Assembly (NCBI RefSeq): GCF_020520425.1
Contig: NC_079492.1
Coordinates: 141,674,361-141,738,360, forward strand
Length of the DNA: 64,000 bases
Source of the DNA: Spinacia oleracea
Lineage: Eukaryota > Streptophyta > Magnoliopsida > Caryophyllales > Amaranthaceae
Direction: 5' to 3'
In this document: positions 13,501 to 24,764 of the stretch, piece after piece
Layout of the letters: each line of letters begins with the position of its first letter
How positions within the stretch are numbered: the first letter of the stretch is position 1
Position numbers and translations under genes: made by a program
Notes under the pieces: model-generated
Told to the model about the DNA's origin: nothing
What the model saw: the letters and a program-made list of their open reading frames with translations, nothing else
Database searches by the model: none

Positions 13501-16500
13501 CCTTTTGTTTTATATTCTAACTTATTAACATGTAAGAACAGCTTGCATTGCACTTCCTCCGTTCTTTTTCTCTTGCAACATATACATCTTTTGGAAGTTT
13601 CATATCAATTACAACATTTCTAATTTTGGTCAACTTTGATACCCAAAATGCCTTTTTTTACCCCTACTCCAATGTTGTTCTCTCTCTTACTTTACATAAT
13701 CACATGGGTCAAATGCTCTACCCCCTTTTCCCTTTTCCCCTTTCCCCTTAATTTGTGTGCTTAACCCATAGATAAAGAAATGTAGTATTATCTCCAAGGT
13801 GCTTATGTTTACTTGGTTGTGTTCTTACAGATTGCTGGAAAAATAAACCGTATTATTAGAGAGCAAAATCTTAGAGATGTTGGCAAACTAGAACAGGAGC
13901 TTGTCTTCGGTGATGCTGGAACTAAAGACGTCATCAGATTTTTAAGCATGAATAAGGTCAGAACTTTGTGGTTCTGAAGTTTGCAACCTTTTATTTTGAT
14001 ATATATTACTTGTCTGACAGTGTATAAACCTTTTTACAGGATTTGAGCCGTGAAAGTAAGTTACGCTTATTGATGGTATATGCGGCTGTATATCCTGAGA
14101 AATTTGAGGGTGACAAAGCTTCACAGTTGATGCAGGTTAGTGCTTGTGTTGGTTCTGGAAAAACTCCACTGTGTATTTAGTTATTTTATTGTACTATATC
14201 TATCTTTCACTTTTTGTCTACTTTCCTGGTTCTAATTCCATGTGTTCTTAAAGACTGTAAACATTTAAAGCAATAGAAAGCTCTGGAGGCCTGGAATATG
14301 TTTTTGATTCACCTCGTTTTGTAGTAAGTCTCCCTCCAATTAAGGGTGATAAAGGTTCAAAGTTAATGCAGGCAAATGCTTGTGTTGATGCTGGAATGTT
14401 TTTAGGGGGCGTTTAGTTTAACAATCTTTTTGCCCTTCGTTTTCTTTTAGATTTCTGTTCCCAGTTTCCAACTGTTTCAAAAAATGACAATATTCAAAGC
14501 AATAGAAAGTCCTCAAAAGTGTTGTTAGTGTTCTAAAATCTCCCTCTTGACCAACTCACACTCTCCCTCCACTGTCACCACCATCCAAGCACTAGTTGAC
14601 CTTCCTTTCCTGTCCATGTCTACCTCCATGCGACCATTTTTAAAGCCGCAATATTGTTTGATGGTGGCTTGTCCCCCCATAAACTTTAGGATTAGTTTTT
14701 TCATCTTGCTCTTCCCCTTGCTGCATCACATTCTTCTCTGTCATCGTTCTGATATATGGCCATGATGAAGCCTGGTAAGGCAATCACATTGGTGAATGAT
14801 TGGGTGGAATATGGCAGGGGTATTGGTGGGGTGAAGAGAAGAGAGATTTGGAATTAGGGTTTAATGAAGGGTTTTATTGCTAATGGTGGGAGCTCATTAG
14901 TGAAAGTATGGGCTACAATATGAGAGGGGGTTGAAGTGAGAAGGTGAGGTCCATAAATACATGGATCTAAGAGAACTTGTTGGTTATTGTAGGCACTAGG
15001 CAGTAACTCAGTGAGTTTGTTCACGTGGAAAGCATAGGGTGAGGTTTAGTATTTTCATGGAAAACATTTGCCTTTGTTTGTTAAGTAAAGTTGGAACACA
15101 ACTAGGTGGTTTTGCAATCTTATTGTATATTAAAAAAAATAATTAACATTTTTGGAAAATTTTGAACATCATTGCCACTTTATTATTAATACTAAGAAAA
15201 ACAAGGTGTATCCCTCTGCAATTGAATGCATAGTTGCATACTTAATTTTCATTATGGAACTTTCTGCGACGAAGTTGTAACACTTTGTGTGATGGTGGTT
15301 ACCATAAAGTGAGAGAAGAAGCCAAAAAAGCAGAAGTAAATTAGGTATTTATCATGTTGGTGCAAAATAGTTTACCTGTTTGTAGCCACAGTGTTTCCAG
15401 TTTCTATATAATTGAAATTAGGCTTTTACTTCTGATTTTAATTCACTAGTTTCTTTGTTTCTTGTTTAATTTAGCTGGCAGGGTTATCATCAGATGACAC
15501 AAATGCAGTTTATAACATGAAATTGCTTGGCACACCCCCTGAAACAAAGAAAAGCTCTCTTGGAGCTTTTGCATTGAAGTTTGATAATAAGGTGTGCCAT
15601 ATTTTTGAAAACGGTTTACTCTTGTTCATACTGCATCTTCTCCCCTCTCATTTAATTTCTTTTGCTATCAGAAAAAGCATGGAGTCAGAAAGGAGCGTGT
15701 TGGAGAAGAAACAGCATGGCAATTATCTCGATTTTACCCAATGGTTGAGGTATGCCTATCGTGTCATTTGGTATCTAGAAGAAACAGACGGCTTGGTCGA
15801 AGTTATTGAGTTCTGTGATTTGGTTATGAAATGCAATTGCTTGAATATTGAAGATTGCTTATAAATCTCCTTGGCAAACCAGGAGAAAGAACTTGTGTGC
15901 TTTGATGTATTCTTTTAACTTGGATCTTCTCAGCCTGTTCCTTTGGGGGTTTTCTGAGTTTGTGGGGGGGATATATTGTCATAGTAAAGCTACAGTGTTA
16001 TCCAAGATTTAGGTGTTCAACTTGAATTAAGTATATAAGAGTAACCCATTTTATTTTGAATTGTATGGTTTGGATTGAATCTTGTAAAAAAGTAGTTACT
16101 AATTGAGGAATTAATTAGGTAATACGGGAAACTGGGTAATATAAAGGTAGTCACTTTTAAGCAACTCTTAGCAAGTAACTTGTAACATTATATTGGGACA
16201 TCCCAAAAAGGAAAGGCGGGTATTGCTTGTGACAGTGGACTAGAGGAGTAGTAGTTTCGTAATACATGTAATGTACGTGCTGGATGGTATCATGGAATCT
16301 GTTAAGGTGAAATAAAGATATGAAATGGAATTAAAGAAGAGAGTGAAGAGAAATACAACTGAGTTTCTTAGTGGCAATAGTTGTAAAGCCATATAACCTA
16401 AACGGTTATGATATCTTCGGCAATGTTTTCAGAAATTTGATCCCGTTCACTAGCGTCAAGAATTTAAACTCAGGATTTCCCTTACTACTGCGTAATAAAC

Positions 16501-18151
16501 TAAAGGACAAAATATGGACCATTTATGATGAAAAAATGTCCTTGCATTTCATCTAAAATGTGTATAATTTCTGATGTAAAAATCAAGGGGGATTGACCCA
16601 ATTTATCTTTTCAGGAACTTGTTGAAAAACTTAGTAAAGGTGAGCTTCCTAAGAATGAATACCCGTGTATGAATGACCCAAGTCCTACATTTCATGGAGC
16701 TACACATCCTGCTGCAATACAGTATACCGAGACCCCAGTTGCACATTCTATGAGGTCTAGGCGTACTCCAACGTGGGCTTCTCGACCTCGTAATTCTGAT
16801 GATGGGTATTCCAGGTAAGACTTGGTATTTTCTATTCAATAATAGATAACTGCCGTTTGCCACGCATTAATTTCCATATGCTTGTGGACACTGAAGAACA
16901 GCTGTGTATTTGACATGTCAAATCCACTATACTGGATGGTTGTTCCTAGTTATTTCATCCAGTTGCTTCTATTTACTTTGTTCAGATAACTAAATGCAGC
17001 TGTTCGTTATTATTTTTTACCTTCTTTATCATTCTCCATTTAGTAATTCTCTTCTATGTCAATTACCTGTTGTGCGGGTATCATGATGCTTAGGTATTCC
17101 GTAAGATATTTCTTGTCATCTTATTGTTCCTGTTGACTTGTAGACTGCATATTAGGGTGGTTCTGCTCATACATTAATTGCACTCTGATCGTTTATGTTT
17201 TTTGGAAATTTATTTTCTTTTTGTGTCTGCAGTGATTCAGTTCTCAGACACGCCTCAAGTGATTTTAAGAAGATGAACAAGCGACTCTTCGTATTTATTG
17301 TGGGTGGTGCTACTAGATCGGAGGTATGTGAAGTTTCATGCATTTACGTTACTGGAAACATAACTCTTTCATCCGTTTCGATTTAAAGCTGTAAATTTAT
17401 GGTTCTTTACAGCTGCGAGCTTGTCACAAGCTTACGACAAAATTGAACAGGGAAGTCATTTTGGGTTCCTCTAGTATTGATGATCCTCCACAATTTATCA
17501 CGGTAAACACACGGTTTCTTGTTTGGTTTATAGCTTGGCATTTGATGTGGTAGTAATTGTTTGTTTTTGAAGCACATTTAGACCAATTGGTAGAAGGTAC
17601 ACCCGGTTGCATGTATCTCTACATGCAACCGGGTCATTTTGTATTTATAATCTTTCAAAAAGCATTTTTTTTTGTTTAGTAACACATTTACCGATTAAAC
17701 CCACATTTTACAGACAAAAATGTGCTTTTAAACTGTAAAAATGTTCTTTTACCCCGGTTGCATGTAGAGCTACATACAACCGGGTGCACCGCTAAGGTGG
17801 CTAGAAACAGATGTTAGTTATGGTGTTGATCAAGTTGACATGAATTAATGAGTATTGTTTTTACTTTTTAGGCTCCAACCCACTTAGGTAGGAAGGTCGA
17901 TCGGATACTTTTGTAAACCTCTCCCCCCTCCCCCTCCCCCTCCCCCTTTTCCCCAGTCAAAATGCTCATGAGGATTGAACCCAGTACAAGTCCGCGGAAG
18001 ATTAGGGGCTTCAACTGAGGCACACTCTGACCAGTCTTGTCATAACTTGTCATTTACCAACTTATCTTTTACGAAGTATATTTTATGGAATTTTGTGCAG
18101 AAACTGAAGCTGCTATCAACTGAACTTTCATTGGACGACCTCGAGATATAG
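1547..18151 (+). CDS. KEU: SEC1/Munc18 family protein, KEULE-type (21 coding exons)
   Basis: Regulator of SNARE-mediated membrane fusion; the Arabidopsis homologue binds the cytokinesis syntaxin KNOLLE and is needed to build the cell plate. Exons: 1547-1616, 2773-2831, 3136-3217, 6442-6520, 8116-8166, 8287-8383, 8479-8511, 9220-9345, 9419-9610, 9698-9781, 9888-9986, 10076-10152, 11240-11336, 13831-13956, 14040-14135, 15475-15591, 15672-15749, 16615-16814, 17233-17323, 17413-17502, 18101-18151. All have GT/AG borders and keep frame, giving 1995 nt or 664 aa; Arabidopsis KEULE is about 666. The Sec1 domain covers nearly the whole protein. Diagnostic stretches are [13 protein letters not shown] (exon 3), [17 protein letters not shown] (exon 10), [10 protein letters not shown] (exon 18), [12 protein letters not shown] (exon 19) and the C-terminal LSLDDLEI. 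The start [10 protein letters not shown] matches the family start; a second ATG sits at codon 3. The leader is pyrimidine-rich (about 1490-1520). KEULE fits better than SEC1A/B, but paralogue assignment is inference. Confidence 0.95.
4455..4623. mobile_element. 169-bp GC-rich insert with 20-bp target-site duplication (non-LTR type)
   Basis: The perfect 20-mer aataaaaaagatatctgttg occurs at 4435-4454 and 4624-4643 and brackets this insert in KEULE intron 3. The insert is far more GC-rich than its surroundings. It starts with about 2.5 tandem copies of a roughly 31-bp unit (core gtatgcggcattcac) and then a segment (about 4533-4590) that I recall as a common plant repeat, probably from an RTE-type LINE. 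A long direct duplication points to target-primed reverse transcription. Orientation and family are inferred. Confidence 0.6.
5760..6066 (+). mobile_element. RTE-type LINE reverse-transcriptase fragment
   Basis: In KEULE intron 3, translating + strand from 5815 gives [17 protein letters not shown], then a segment like [15 protein letters not shown] and [13 protein letters not shown]. These match the plant RTE LINE pattern PDGIPIEVWRCLG...WRKSTLVPIYKNKGD. Only the start of the RT domain is recognisable and it is interrupted by a stop after the YKNG region, so it is a dead 5'- and 3'-truncated piece. Ends are approximate. Confidence 0.6.
7433..7653. mobile_element. Stowaway-like MITE in KEULE intron 4
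   Basis: Begins with ctcccccc.gtttc and ends with gatcggagggag, an imperfect terminal inverted repeat of the CTCCCTCCGT type. It is flanked by TA on both sides, as expected for Tc1/mariner-Stowaway insertion. Length is 221 bp and it has no coding capacity; the open frames crossing it are chance. Confidence 0.7.
8535..8650. repeat. 58-bp unit, two tandem copies
   Basis: The unit beginning tcacttgtcccagtgtctgc occurs at 8535-8592 and again at 8593-8650 with one visible difference (gctcg versus gcccg). It lies in KEULE intron 7 and looks like a recent tandem duplication. Confidence 0.9.
11862..12110. repeat. Partial Stowaway-like end plus internal direct repeat (KEULE intron 13)
   Basis: The motif ctccctccgttttgttgtac at 11862 is a typical MITE terminus preceded by TA, but no matching opposite end is visible, so the right limit is a guess. 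Inside, a segment like ggatgtaagaaaaaggttga is repeated at about 11919-11952 and 11980-12012. Confidence 0.45.
13551..13750. repeat. Possible single MITE end (KEULE intron 13)
   Basis: cttcctccgttctttttctc near 13551 resembles one terminus of the Stowaway-like family. No second terminus was found. The rest is pyrimidine-rich with no gene. Confidence 0.3.
14106..14520 (+). repeat. Degenerate tandem duplication covering the end of KEULE exon 15
   Basis: The end of exon 15 and start of intron 15 (gagggtgacaaagcttcaca ... gttgatgcag, then gttagtgcttgtgttg) has a decayed copy at about 14341-14395 (taagggtgataaaggttcaa ... gttaatgcag, then gcaaatgcttgtgttg). Both copies end about 175 bp later with caaagcaatagaaag or a near match (14268 and 14493 regions). 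The second copy has lost the GT donor (gcaaat instead of gttagt), so it is not expected to work as an exon. Confidence 0.75.
17596..17790. mobile_element. Inverted-repeat MITE with palindromic ends (KEULE intron 20)
   Basis: The left end reads ggtacacccggttgcatgta and the right end, reversed, ggtgcacccggttgtatgta, so about 38 bp match as a terminal inverted repeat. Each end is also a palindrome (cccggttgcatgta, short loop, tacatgcaaccggg). Length is 195 bp, with an AT-rich centre and no coding capacity. No target duplication was identified, so the superfamily is open. Confidence 0.7.
17918..17955 (+). repeat. Homopyrimidine (CCCCCT)n tract
   Basis: A run of C and T with ctccccc repeated about four times, in KEULE intron 20. 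It lies beside a candidate SINE and could be the complement of that element's purine-rich tail region. Confidence 0.8.
17935..18047 (-). mobile_element. Candidate tRNA-derived SINE head (KEULE intron 20)
   Basis: On the - strand, tgcctcagttg (18022-18012) resembles RNA polymerase III box A and ggttcaatcct (17981-17971) resembles box B, with about 30 nt between, as in tRNA genes and SINEs. A folded tRNA was not evident. The tail and ends are uncertain. Confidence 0.4.
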
Positions 18152-19125
18152 ATGTCTAGCCTGAAGTTGCTGATCCTGATCATTCATTCTTTTCCGAATG
18201 TGTAAATTGTATTCTACAAAGTTCTTGACAATGCATCGTACATTATGTGCACTTATCTAGGATTATATTTTTCACACTCTAGCAAATGTACCTGTAACAT
18301 AACCATTGAATAGGAAAAAACATGCTTTTGATTCCAGAAGAATTGCAGCAGTCTCGCTGTTTCTTGTGTGGGTCAAGCTAATCTCTGTCAATAATTTTGT
18401 ATTCCTGAAATCTTGATTGATCAATTCAATTTTTGTTACTTCAATCTTTGTACATTCTTCTCCGTTGTATATACTTGCTGATTCTTTGTTACTAAAATTC
18501 TTATTCACAAAAATTGGTTTTCAGGATGTAGAACTGAAGAACTCTTTTAGCCAGTTTTATGTTACCCCGTAGTTGTTTTCAGGATTTTTGTTACTTCAAC
18601 CTTTTGACATTGGATGTCTCGTGTAGTCATGTGGTGTGATATAGTAGTCGAAATCAACTAATCAAGTTCTAAATGTGATGCTACAATGCCAATAAACATT
18701 TAGATTTCTTCCACTGTGTTGAATACTAGCCCTCTTTTAAATGTGATGCTACAATGCCAAAGTTAAGTCAACCCTTAAACTGGGAATCTCCAGCAAGAAA
18801 AAACCTTTCTGGCCTTCATTTGCTAAACTTATCTTCCACATCCTTGATCTCGTCATCCACTTCTAACAAAGTACTCACTTTTTACAAATTGCTGTCAGTC
18901 AAAAATCACTACCAAGTACTAAAAAAAACTTTGTTACCATTAATGTGTGTACCCAGAAGCAGGAGGTATATTTTTTTTCCTCAGTTGCTCACTAAGAGAA
19001 CAACTAAAAACTAGCTAGTGTTACTGCTAACTAGTCCACTACAATTAAGAAGATAAGCCACACCCTAATCCTTAATCGTGTCAGGTAATCATCCTCGCCC
19101 AAGTGCACAAACTCCACAAGCAGTC
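18152..19125. other. Convergent intergenic region between KEULE and photolyase
   Basis: Holds the 3' ends of both genes. The 22-mer aaatgtgatgctacaatgcc(aa) occurs twice (about 18670 and 18740). No other gene or element was recognised. Open frames here show no known similarity. Confidence 0.6.
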
Positions 19126-22100
19126 TCAGCAACGCGGTTCCTTCTTCTTCTCTGATGAGATGTCAGCCTCAGCCTTTCTTTTCTTGGTATCAACAACTAA
19201 CTTCCTCACATACGCAATATACCCATCAACATTGAATTTTCTTTTGCAACCAGCATAATTCATGTAACGGATTTTACCAAATACAGGGCGTTCCCGCCAC
19301 CCCTATAAAAAACCCATCCAAGTATAACTAGTTTCAGTGACAAAGCAGAAGATATTTCATACTTGGTATTAAAGAAAAGCAAAAATATGTGAGGGATGAA
19401 TGTAAGAAGAGAAACCTGGTCATGCAGTCCACAAATAGACCACATGCATCCTACATATCCATTTGGGTCTCTACCATCCATCTCATACTGCATATACACC
19501 CAAATAAGGGACTGAGAACCGAGTTCCTGATACCGAAAAATCACTCATTTGACAGTGAATTGCAAAGAGTTACCTTGTCATTCAAGTAGATTGCTATTGC
19601 AAGGGCTTCTTCAGGACCGCTTGTCCACTCAAGAATCTTCTTTGCCCAGTACATACTGCATATCAATTCAGTCACATAGAATCAGTATACTAAGTGAAGT
19701 ATGGTAAATCAAGGGGAAAAATACATAAATTTTCGGTGTATAACTGGATGAGCATCTAACATGACACAACTACTGACAACTGAAGAAAAAGAGAATAGCT
19801 GAACTTTTACTGAAATTTAGCTCCCAGATTTAAAACAGAGGCGATAACAACCAACGCACATTAACTTGGCCAAAATAAAACTTGTGTTGTTTCTATTTTA
19901 AACCATCATAATTAATTTCAGTCCCCTTACAATTTGACTACCCCCAGTTACCCCCATCCCTGAAACAGGTGGAACCCCCTATCTGAAAATTCTCCATTCA
20001 AATCACACTGGTGGCTTGTGTTTTATCATCTATCTTCCAATAACATATGCAGAACAAGATAGCCAAAATACCATACAATTCCAAAAAAAAGACTAAATAT
20101 TGCATCATTCCTGATCAGGCGCAGGCGCATTCAGAAGCAACATAAAATCACAAGCCACAACATGTTTTCTCCTTAAAGCATACATATATCCAGCAAACAG
20201 AAGCATGAGAGTTCAATACAGCTACAAGGTAACTTAAAATGAAGTATGTGAAACATTCTTTGTTATTCAAACACTAAGATTTGCAAACTTGGAATGAATG
20301 GACAATTCAAGAAGAGAGGATAATTTTACAAAGCGTCAAAGTAGAAGGATGTGTATGAAATTATGAGTTGAACAAATACTTATGTTCTGCTAGTAAAGTG
20401 TTACTTACCGCATAAAACCATGCATCTTCCCGAAATGAACCATCTCCAATTGAGAAGCATTCCATAGCTGAAAAATAAAGCAATTAATGTGGTAAGTTAA
20501 AGTTTCAAAGTAAGCTAGCAAGTGCAGAAGGTACAGGTCCACATTATTTAGATGAACAACAAGGGAAAAATGGAACTCTTGCATAATTCTTCAGATAAAT
20601 AACTGCCGGCTTACCGGATCAGCAGTTTGTGCCTTCTCCAGCTGCTCCCTCCTGCAGTGCTATCAGTCAATTAAAAACTGACTAAAGAAAACCAGCCATT
20701 ACTAACAAAAAGCAGGTTTTCGTTACTTACGTGTACAAGTGTTCCCTTTTATCAGAAGCATGATCCATCAATGTCTTACGTGCCCACTCCCACGCCCCCA
20801 TGAGTGAATCATAGTTAGGTTGATAATAGCAGAAGTTATCAGCAAGTTCTCTACGCACGATTAATTCTTCCGTAAATGCATCAACTGCCTTCAAAATCAG
20901 AAACAATAAAACTTAAGAAAACAGGAAAATATTAAGCCTTATCAAATATCCCCCATTTTTAACTGAAAAAAAGTTATTCATCTAAACACAACTATTGAAC
21001 TGATGATTCATAGGACAAACCTCAGGAGCAACTTTCCGGACATTACGTGCCTCAAAGGCACAACGTTGAGCAGATATTTGGCCAAAATGCAAGTATGGAG
21101 AGAGACCAGATAAGGCTCCTGGTTTTAATGGGATATTCCTGTCAGTAGCATAGCTCTTCAACCTTTTTGTTAAAAACCCATTCTGGCTTCCCTTCAAAAC
21201 TTCAAGTGCAGCAGTTTCACCAGGTTTACACCAATCAATTTCTGGCACTTCTGCTCCTTTTCTAATCAAGACAAGCAAGATGTTAGTTCCTAAACATACA
21301 GAACACAAACTTGCTGACAAAAATGTCAACAATAGAACAATAATACCTCAAAATCTTCCTAAAATACAATTCATGACATTACAAACACTATTTTTCCTGA
21401 TTTTCACTTATTTTTCCTGAACTTGTCTTAACTGAACTTATTAGAACTTATTTTAGTTATAAATTATACTTGTTCAACCCTTATTTTTACTGAACTGAAC
21501 TTGTCTGAACTTAACTGGACTTATTTTTCCTGAAATAAATGGAAATAAGGTGAAAATAATAGAGCTTAAGTTCATATTTTCGATCCCCCACCCCCCTCCA
21601 AACCCCCAGAAAGAAAAATGAAAGCTGGCAGTTTTATGGACGACAATTCAATTAATTTGCATCTAAAGCCAACAAAATCTTACTTGAGACGATCTTCAAT
21701 GAGCTGATCCCATTGTATTACAGGAGATGAAGACTCCCAGCTACAGTTTGGAGGTTGAAGAATTGGATAATCAGTCAAATAAGTAGGAAGCAACTTATTA
21801 ATTTTAGTCCTAATAGTCCTAGCACCGTACTCCAGCTTGCTCGATGCTTCCCAAACCGGAACCACATTGTGAGCATCAACTTCATGTATAGACACTGAAT
21901 CACCCACTCTCTTACAAAGTTCTTCCTTGAACCCTCGAATTTCCCTCAAGGGTGTGAAGTCAGTAACCAGCAGAGAAGCCCCACATTCTACAAGAAATTT
22001 AGGTATAGTCTCTACAACTTCTCCCTGTATATGCAAGAAACAGATAAAATCAATTGTTTTGATGCACAATGAACCTAATAAAATTTGTATGTAGATTCTA

Positions 22101-22888
22101 GTCCAATATAGGCAGTTTTAAAAGCTACTTTACCCACTTATACAGAAATTCTAAGAAAAATGCTCATGGTTAAACTCATATTCTAAGTATATGCAAACAA
22201 GCTACTTACTTCTAGGGTTCTACCGAGTGTTACCTGATCCGCTACATAAGATAGGGCAAAGGAACACATTTTGGCTACCATGTTATGTTAAATTAAGCCC
22301 AAAAGTCACTAGCACGTATCAATTCACTTCTTTGGATCATAGTTTGTGGGGATTATCGAATTAGGTAACACACCCTAAATCTTTCTTAAGAAACCAATAA
22401 TAGAATTGCTTCTATTTACCAAAAAAATCAAATGCTGGCGGACTAGATATTAGTTACACCAATGTACCAAATCACTAAATCAACAAATGTTGCCCCCTTT
22501 TACTTCTTTGTTCACGCAAATTCTATGTAAATGCAGGAAAAAGACAACCACAATAGAGGAGAGAGATAAAGGGGGTTACCTGGAAAAGGAAGAAAGGGAT
22601 ATGAAGGGAATTATGCAAAGAAGCTTGCAAAAGCTTCAACCCTCTTAACATAAACCCTAATTGTCTAGCATTTGCGCCCTTAAACCCATCAAATAAGTTG
22701 AATGCCACCGCAACCGGAGCATTCCTCTTGTTTGCTTCATCAACGGCGTGGATTAAGGCCCAATTGTCTCTCACCCTTTGATCCCTGAACATCCAGTAAA
22801 CTACCGCCCCGTTCGGGTTCGACCCTGGTTTTAGAACCCGGATTCTTTCCGGTTGTACGGTGGTAGTCGGTACCGGTTTGGAGGTCAT
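19126..22888 (-). CDS. PHR1: Class II CPD DNA photolyase (PHR1/UVR2 type, 9 exons)
   Basis: Repairs UV-induced cyclobutane pyrimidine dimers with blue/UV-A light, using FAD. Exons in transcript order: 22888-22580, 22024-21684, 21261-21021, 20888-20731, 20651-20615, 20467-20409, 19655-19574, 19487-19416, 19302-19126. Borders are GT/AG and the frame is continuous, giving 491 aa (Arabidopsis PHR1 about 496). The N-terminal photolyase domain includes [20 protein letters not shown] (residues about 29-48). The C-terminal FAD-binding part carries [58 protein letters not shown] and [17 protein letters not shown], all class II signatures. The C-terminus is basic ([16 protein letters not shown]), which could be a nuclear signal. 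Start [20 protein letters not shown] fits the family. The gene appears complete and functional. Intron 2 (21262-21683) holds a TTCAG/TGAAC-rich repeat patch at about 21400-21560. Confidence 0.95.
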
Positions 22889-23080
22889 AACGGCGATCTT
22901 ACGCCGGAGAATTGTGGGGTGGAGGGAGGAGGGAGAGAGAGGGTTGTTCTGTAAAATTGATGACAGTTGGGATGAGGGGAGACGAAATGGAGGGAAATTT
23001 TGGGGGGAATATTTGTGGGTTTGGAGTTATCTACGTGGACGTTGTTTTTCTTGACACGTTGTACTACTTACTATGAAGTA
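22889..23080. other. Photolyase upstream region
   Basis: Purine-rich stretch on the + strand (about 22910-23010) directly upstream of the photolyase ATG, which would be a pyrimidine-rich 5' leader in the transcript. No defined promoter box could be supported. Confidence 0.4.
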
Positions 23081-23358
23081 TTCTCTCCGTATTTTAAAAA
23101 GATACGGAGTATACATTTTTCTTAAATTGCCGTATTTTAAAAAGCGATACACTTTCCTTTTTTGACATGTTTTGGTCTCCACTTCCATTATCATAATATT
23201 TCTCTCTTTCATATGGTCCCGGCACTTATTCACATCATCTTTCTAATATAATAATAATTCACCCACTACCTCACTTTCATGTTATTTTAATAAATTCAAC
23301 TCACTCTCCTAAAACTACTTGATGGTCAAAGTGTATCTCTTTTTAAAATACGGATGAA
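23081..23358. mobile_element. MITE with ctctccgtattttaaaaag ends
   Basis: The left end ctctccgtattttaaaaaga is mirrored at the right end, where agatac/gtatctctttttaaaatacg reads as its inverse. A second inner copy of gccgtattttaaaaagcgat follows the left end. It is about 278 bp, AT-rich and non-coding, most like the Stowaway group. Confidence 0.65.
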
Positions 23359-23537
23359 TTATATTTTAATCAATCACTTTAGAAGTTTCCTCTTTAATCT
23401 TCTTAGCAGCGTGTGTTTCCTCATATCGTTGCGTGATTTTTTTAAAAGTAAGATGAAGGGTTCTATCGGCTATTGTGAAAGACCATATTCGGGTTATTTG
23501 GTTTAACATTTTAGGAATAGAATGAGGGGAATAGTTA

Positions 23538-23935
23538 GGCCTGTTAATAAGTCTAGGCAGGCTCGGCTCTAGCTCGACACTCGTGTACTCAGGTTTGGTT
23601 AGAGCTTGACGAGCCTAGACATTGAGTTCGGCCAATAGCCTGGTTCGGGTCAGCTTTAGGCCGATCATTAAATGTTCGGTTAAGAAACTTGTTTGTCAAA
23701 TTTTTCATGTTTTATATGTGAAAAATAAATTTCATTGAAAAGGGAAATGATGCAAACAAAATTATTTAGAAAACATACTAGCATTAAGAAAACTCTAAGC
23801 CTTCAATAATAGTTCGAGTGAGGTTGGTTAGGATATAGAGTGGAACTCGAACTCATATCCAACCTGCTCGAGCCGAACTTTGTATGAGTTGAGCATTGAG
23901 TAGTTGATGAGCAAGCTCGACTCGTTAACTCCTCT
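23538..23935. repeat. Old hAT-like repeat with glycine-codon-like GCTCG motifs
   Basis: Starts taggcctgttaataagtc and contains many aggctcgg, gctcgagc and cgaactc words, ending near gcaagctcgactcg. This wording (GGCCTGTTAATGAGCCGAGCTCGA) is common in old non-autonomous plant hAT elements. The inverted ends are too decayed to define. Confidence 0.4.
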
Positions 23936-24013
23936 AGAAAAGTGTAGGGTGTGAGAATCTCCATCTAGCGGGGATAGAACCTCTAACTGGAGGTGGGAAT
24001 ATACTATCCTTTC

Positions 24014-24203
24014 CAATAGATCAAACTTAATTATATTATAAAAACTTATAAAATATTAATATGAAAATATATATTAAGATGAAACCAACAATATATTATA
24101 TGCTAACACTTATTTTCATATGCTATAAATAAAATAAGGTCAAAGTAAATTATTTGAATAGTGCAAAAAACAAACCGTTGCGAGTATCCGGGGACAGAGG
24201 GAG
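24014..24203. mobile_element. 5'-truncated Stowaway-like MITE
   Basis: About 190 bp ending gggacagagggag followed by TA. It is clearly the same family as the complete copy at 54347-54604, sharing attataaaaacttataaaa, atattaagatgaaaccaaca and the region gaatagtgcaaaa. The left terminus is missing. Confidence 0.75.
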
Positions 24204-24434
24204 TAACAACATAAAATACACATACATAAACTATGGTGTTTGGTCAAACTTCTAGAGTGGTGAGGATTGGTCTTGATATGTTCAATTGTCCAAATATATG
24301 AACTGGACTAACCAACCACAAGTACAACTATTGAATCACCTTTGCATTAAGCAACACCTTTATAAAGTGAGACTTGTTATTCATGTGTTCATAAAGATCT
24401 CAACAATTTGAGATAGGTTATTCATAAGATATCA

Positions 24435-24755
24435 GGTGTTGCGCGCACAAGGTGTACAATAAATTTATTGTACACCAAGATAACTTTTATTCATTTTTTT
24501 GTAACTTTAACTTACTTTTGATTAACTTTTATATTAGTAAAAAAAAAGTTGATAGATAAACATTTTAAAGGGTTAAATGATTAATTTTATGCATTATTAG
24601 TGATTTGAAGAAATAAGTTTTATTAAAATGAAAATTTTTTATCACTAAAAGTATATAACTTTTACATATATAAGCTTAACTTTGAAGTAGTTTGAGTTAA
24701 CTTTTACTCCGGTGTACAATATTTATTGTACACCCATTGTAAATAAGAATTTGTG
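24435..24755. mobile_element. Mutator-like MITE, family A copy 1, 9-bp TSD
   Basis: Flanked by the exact 9-mer aagatatca at 24426-24434 and 24756-24764. Near each end is a short palindrome (ggtgtacaataaatttattg...tacacc on the left, ggtgtacaatatttattgta on the right). A second copy lies inverted at 50972-51296 with a different 9-bp duplication. Nine-base duplications are typical of Mutator-like elements. No coding capacity. Confidence 0.8.
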
Positions 24756-24764
24756 AAGATATCA

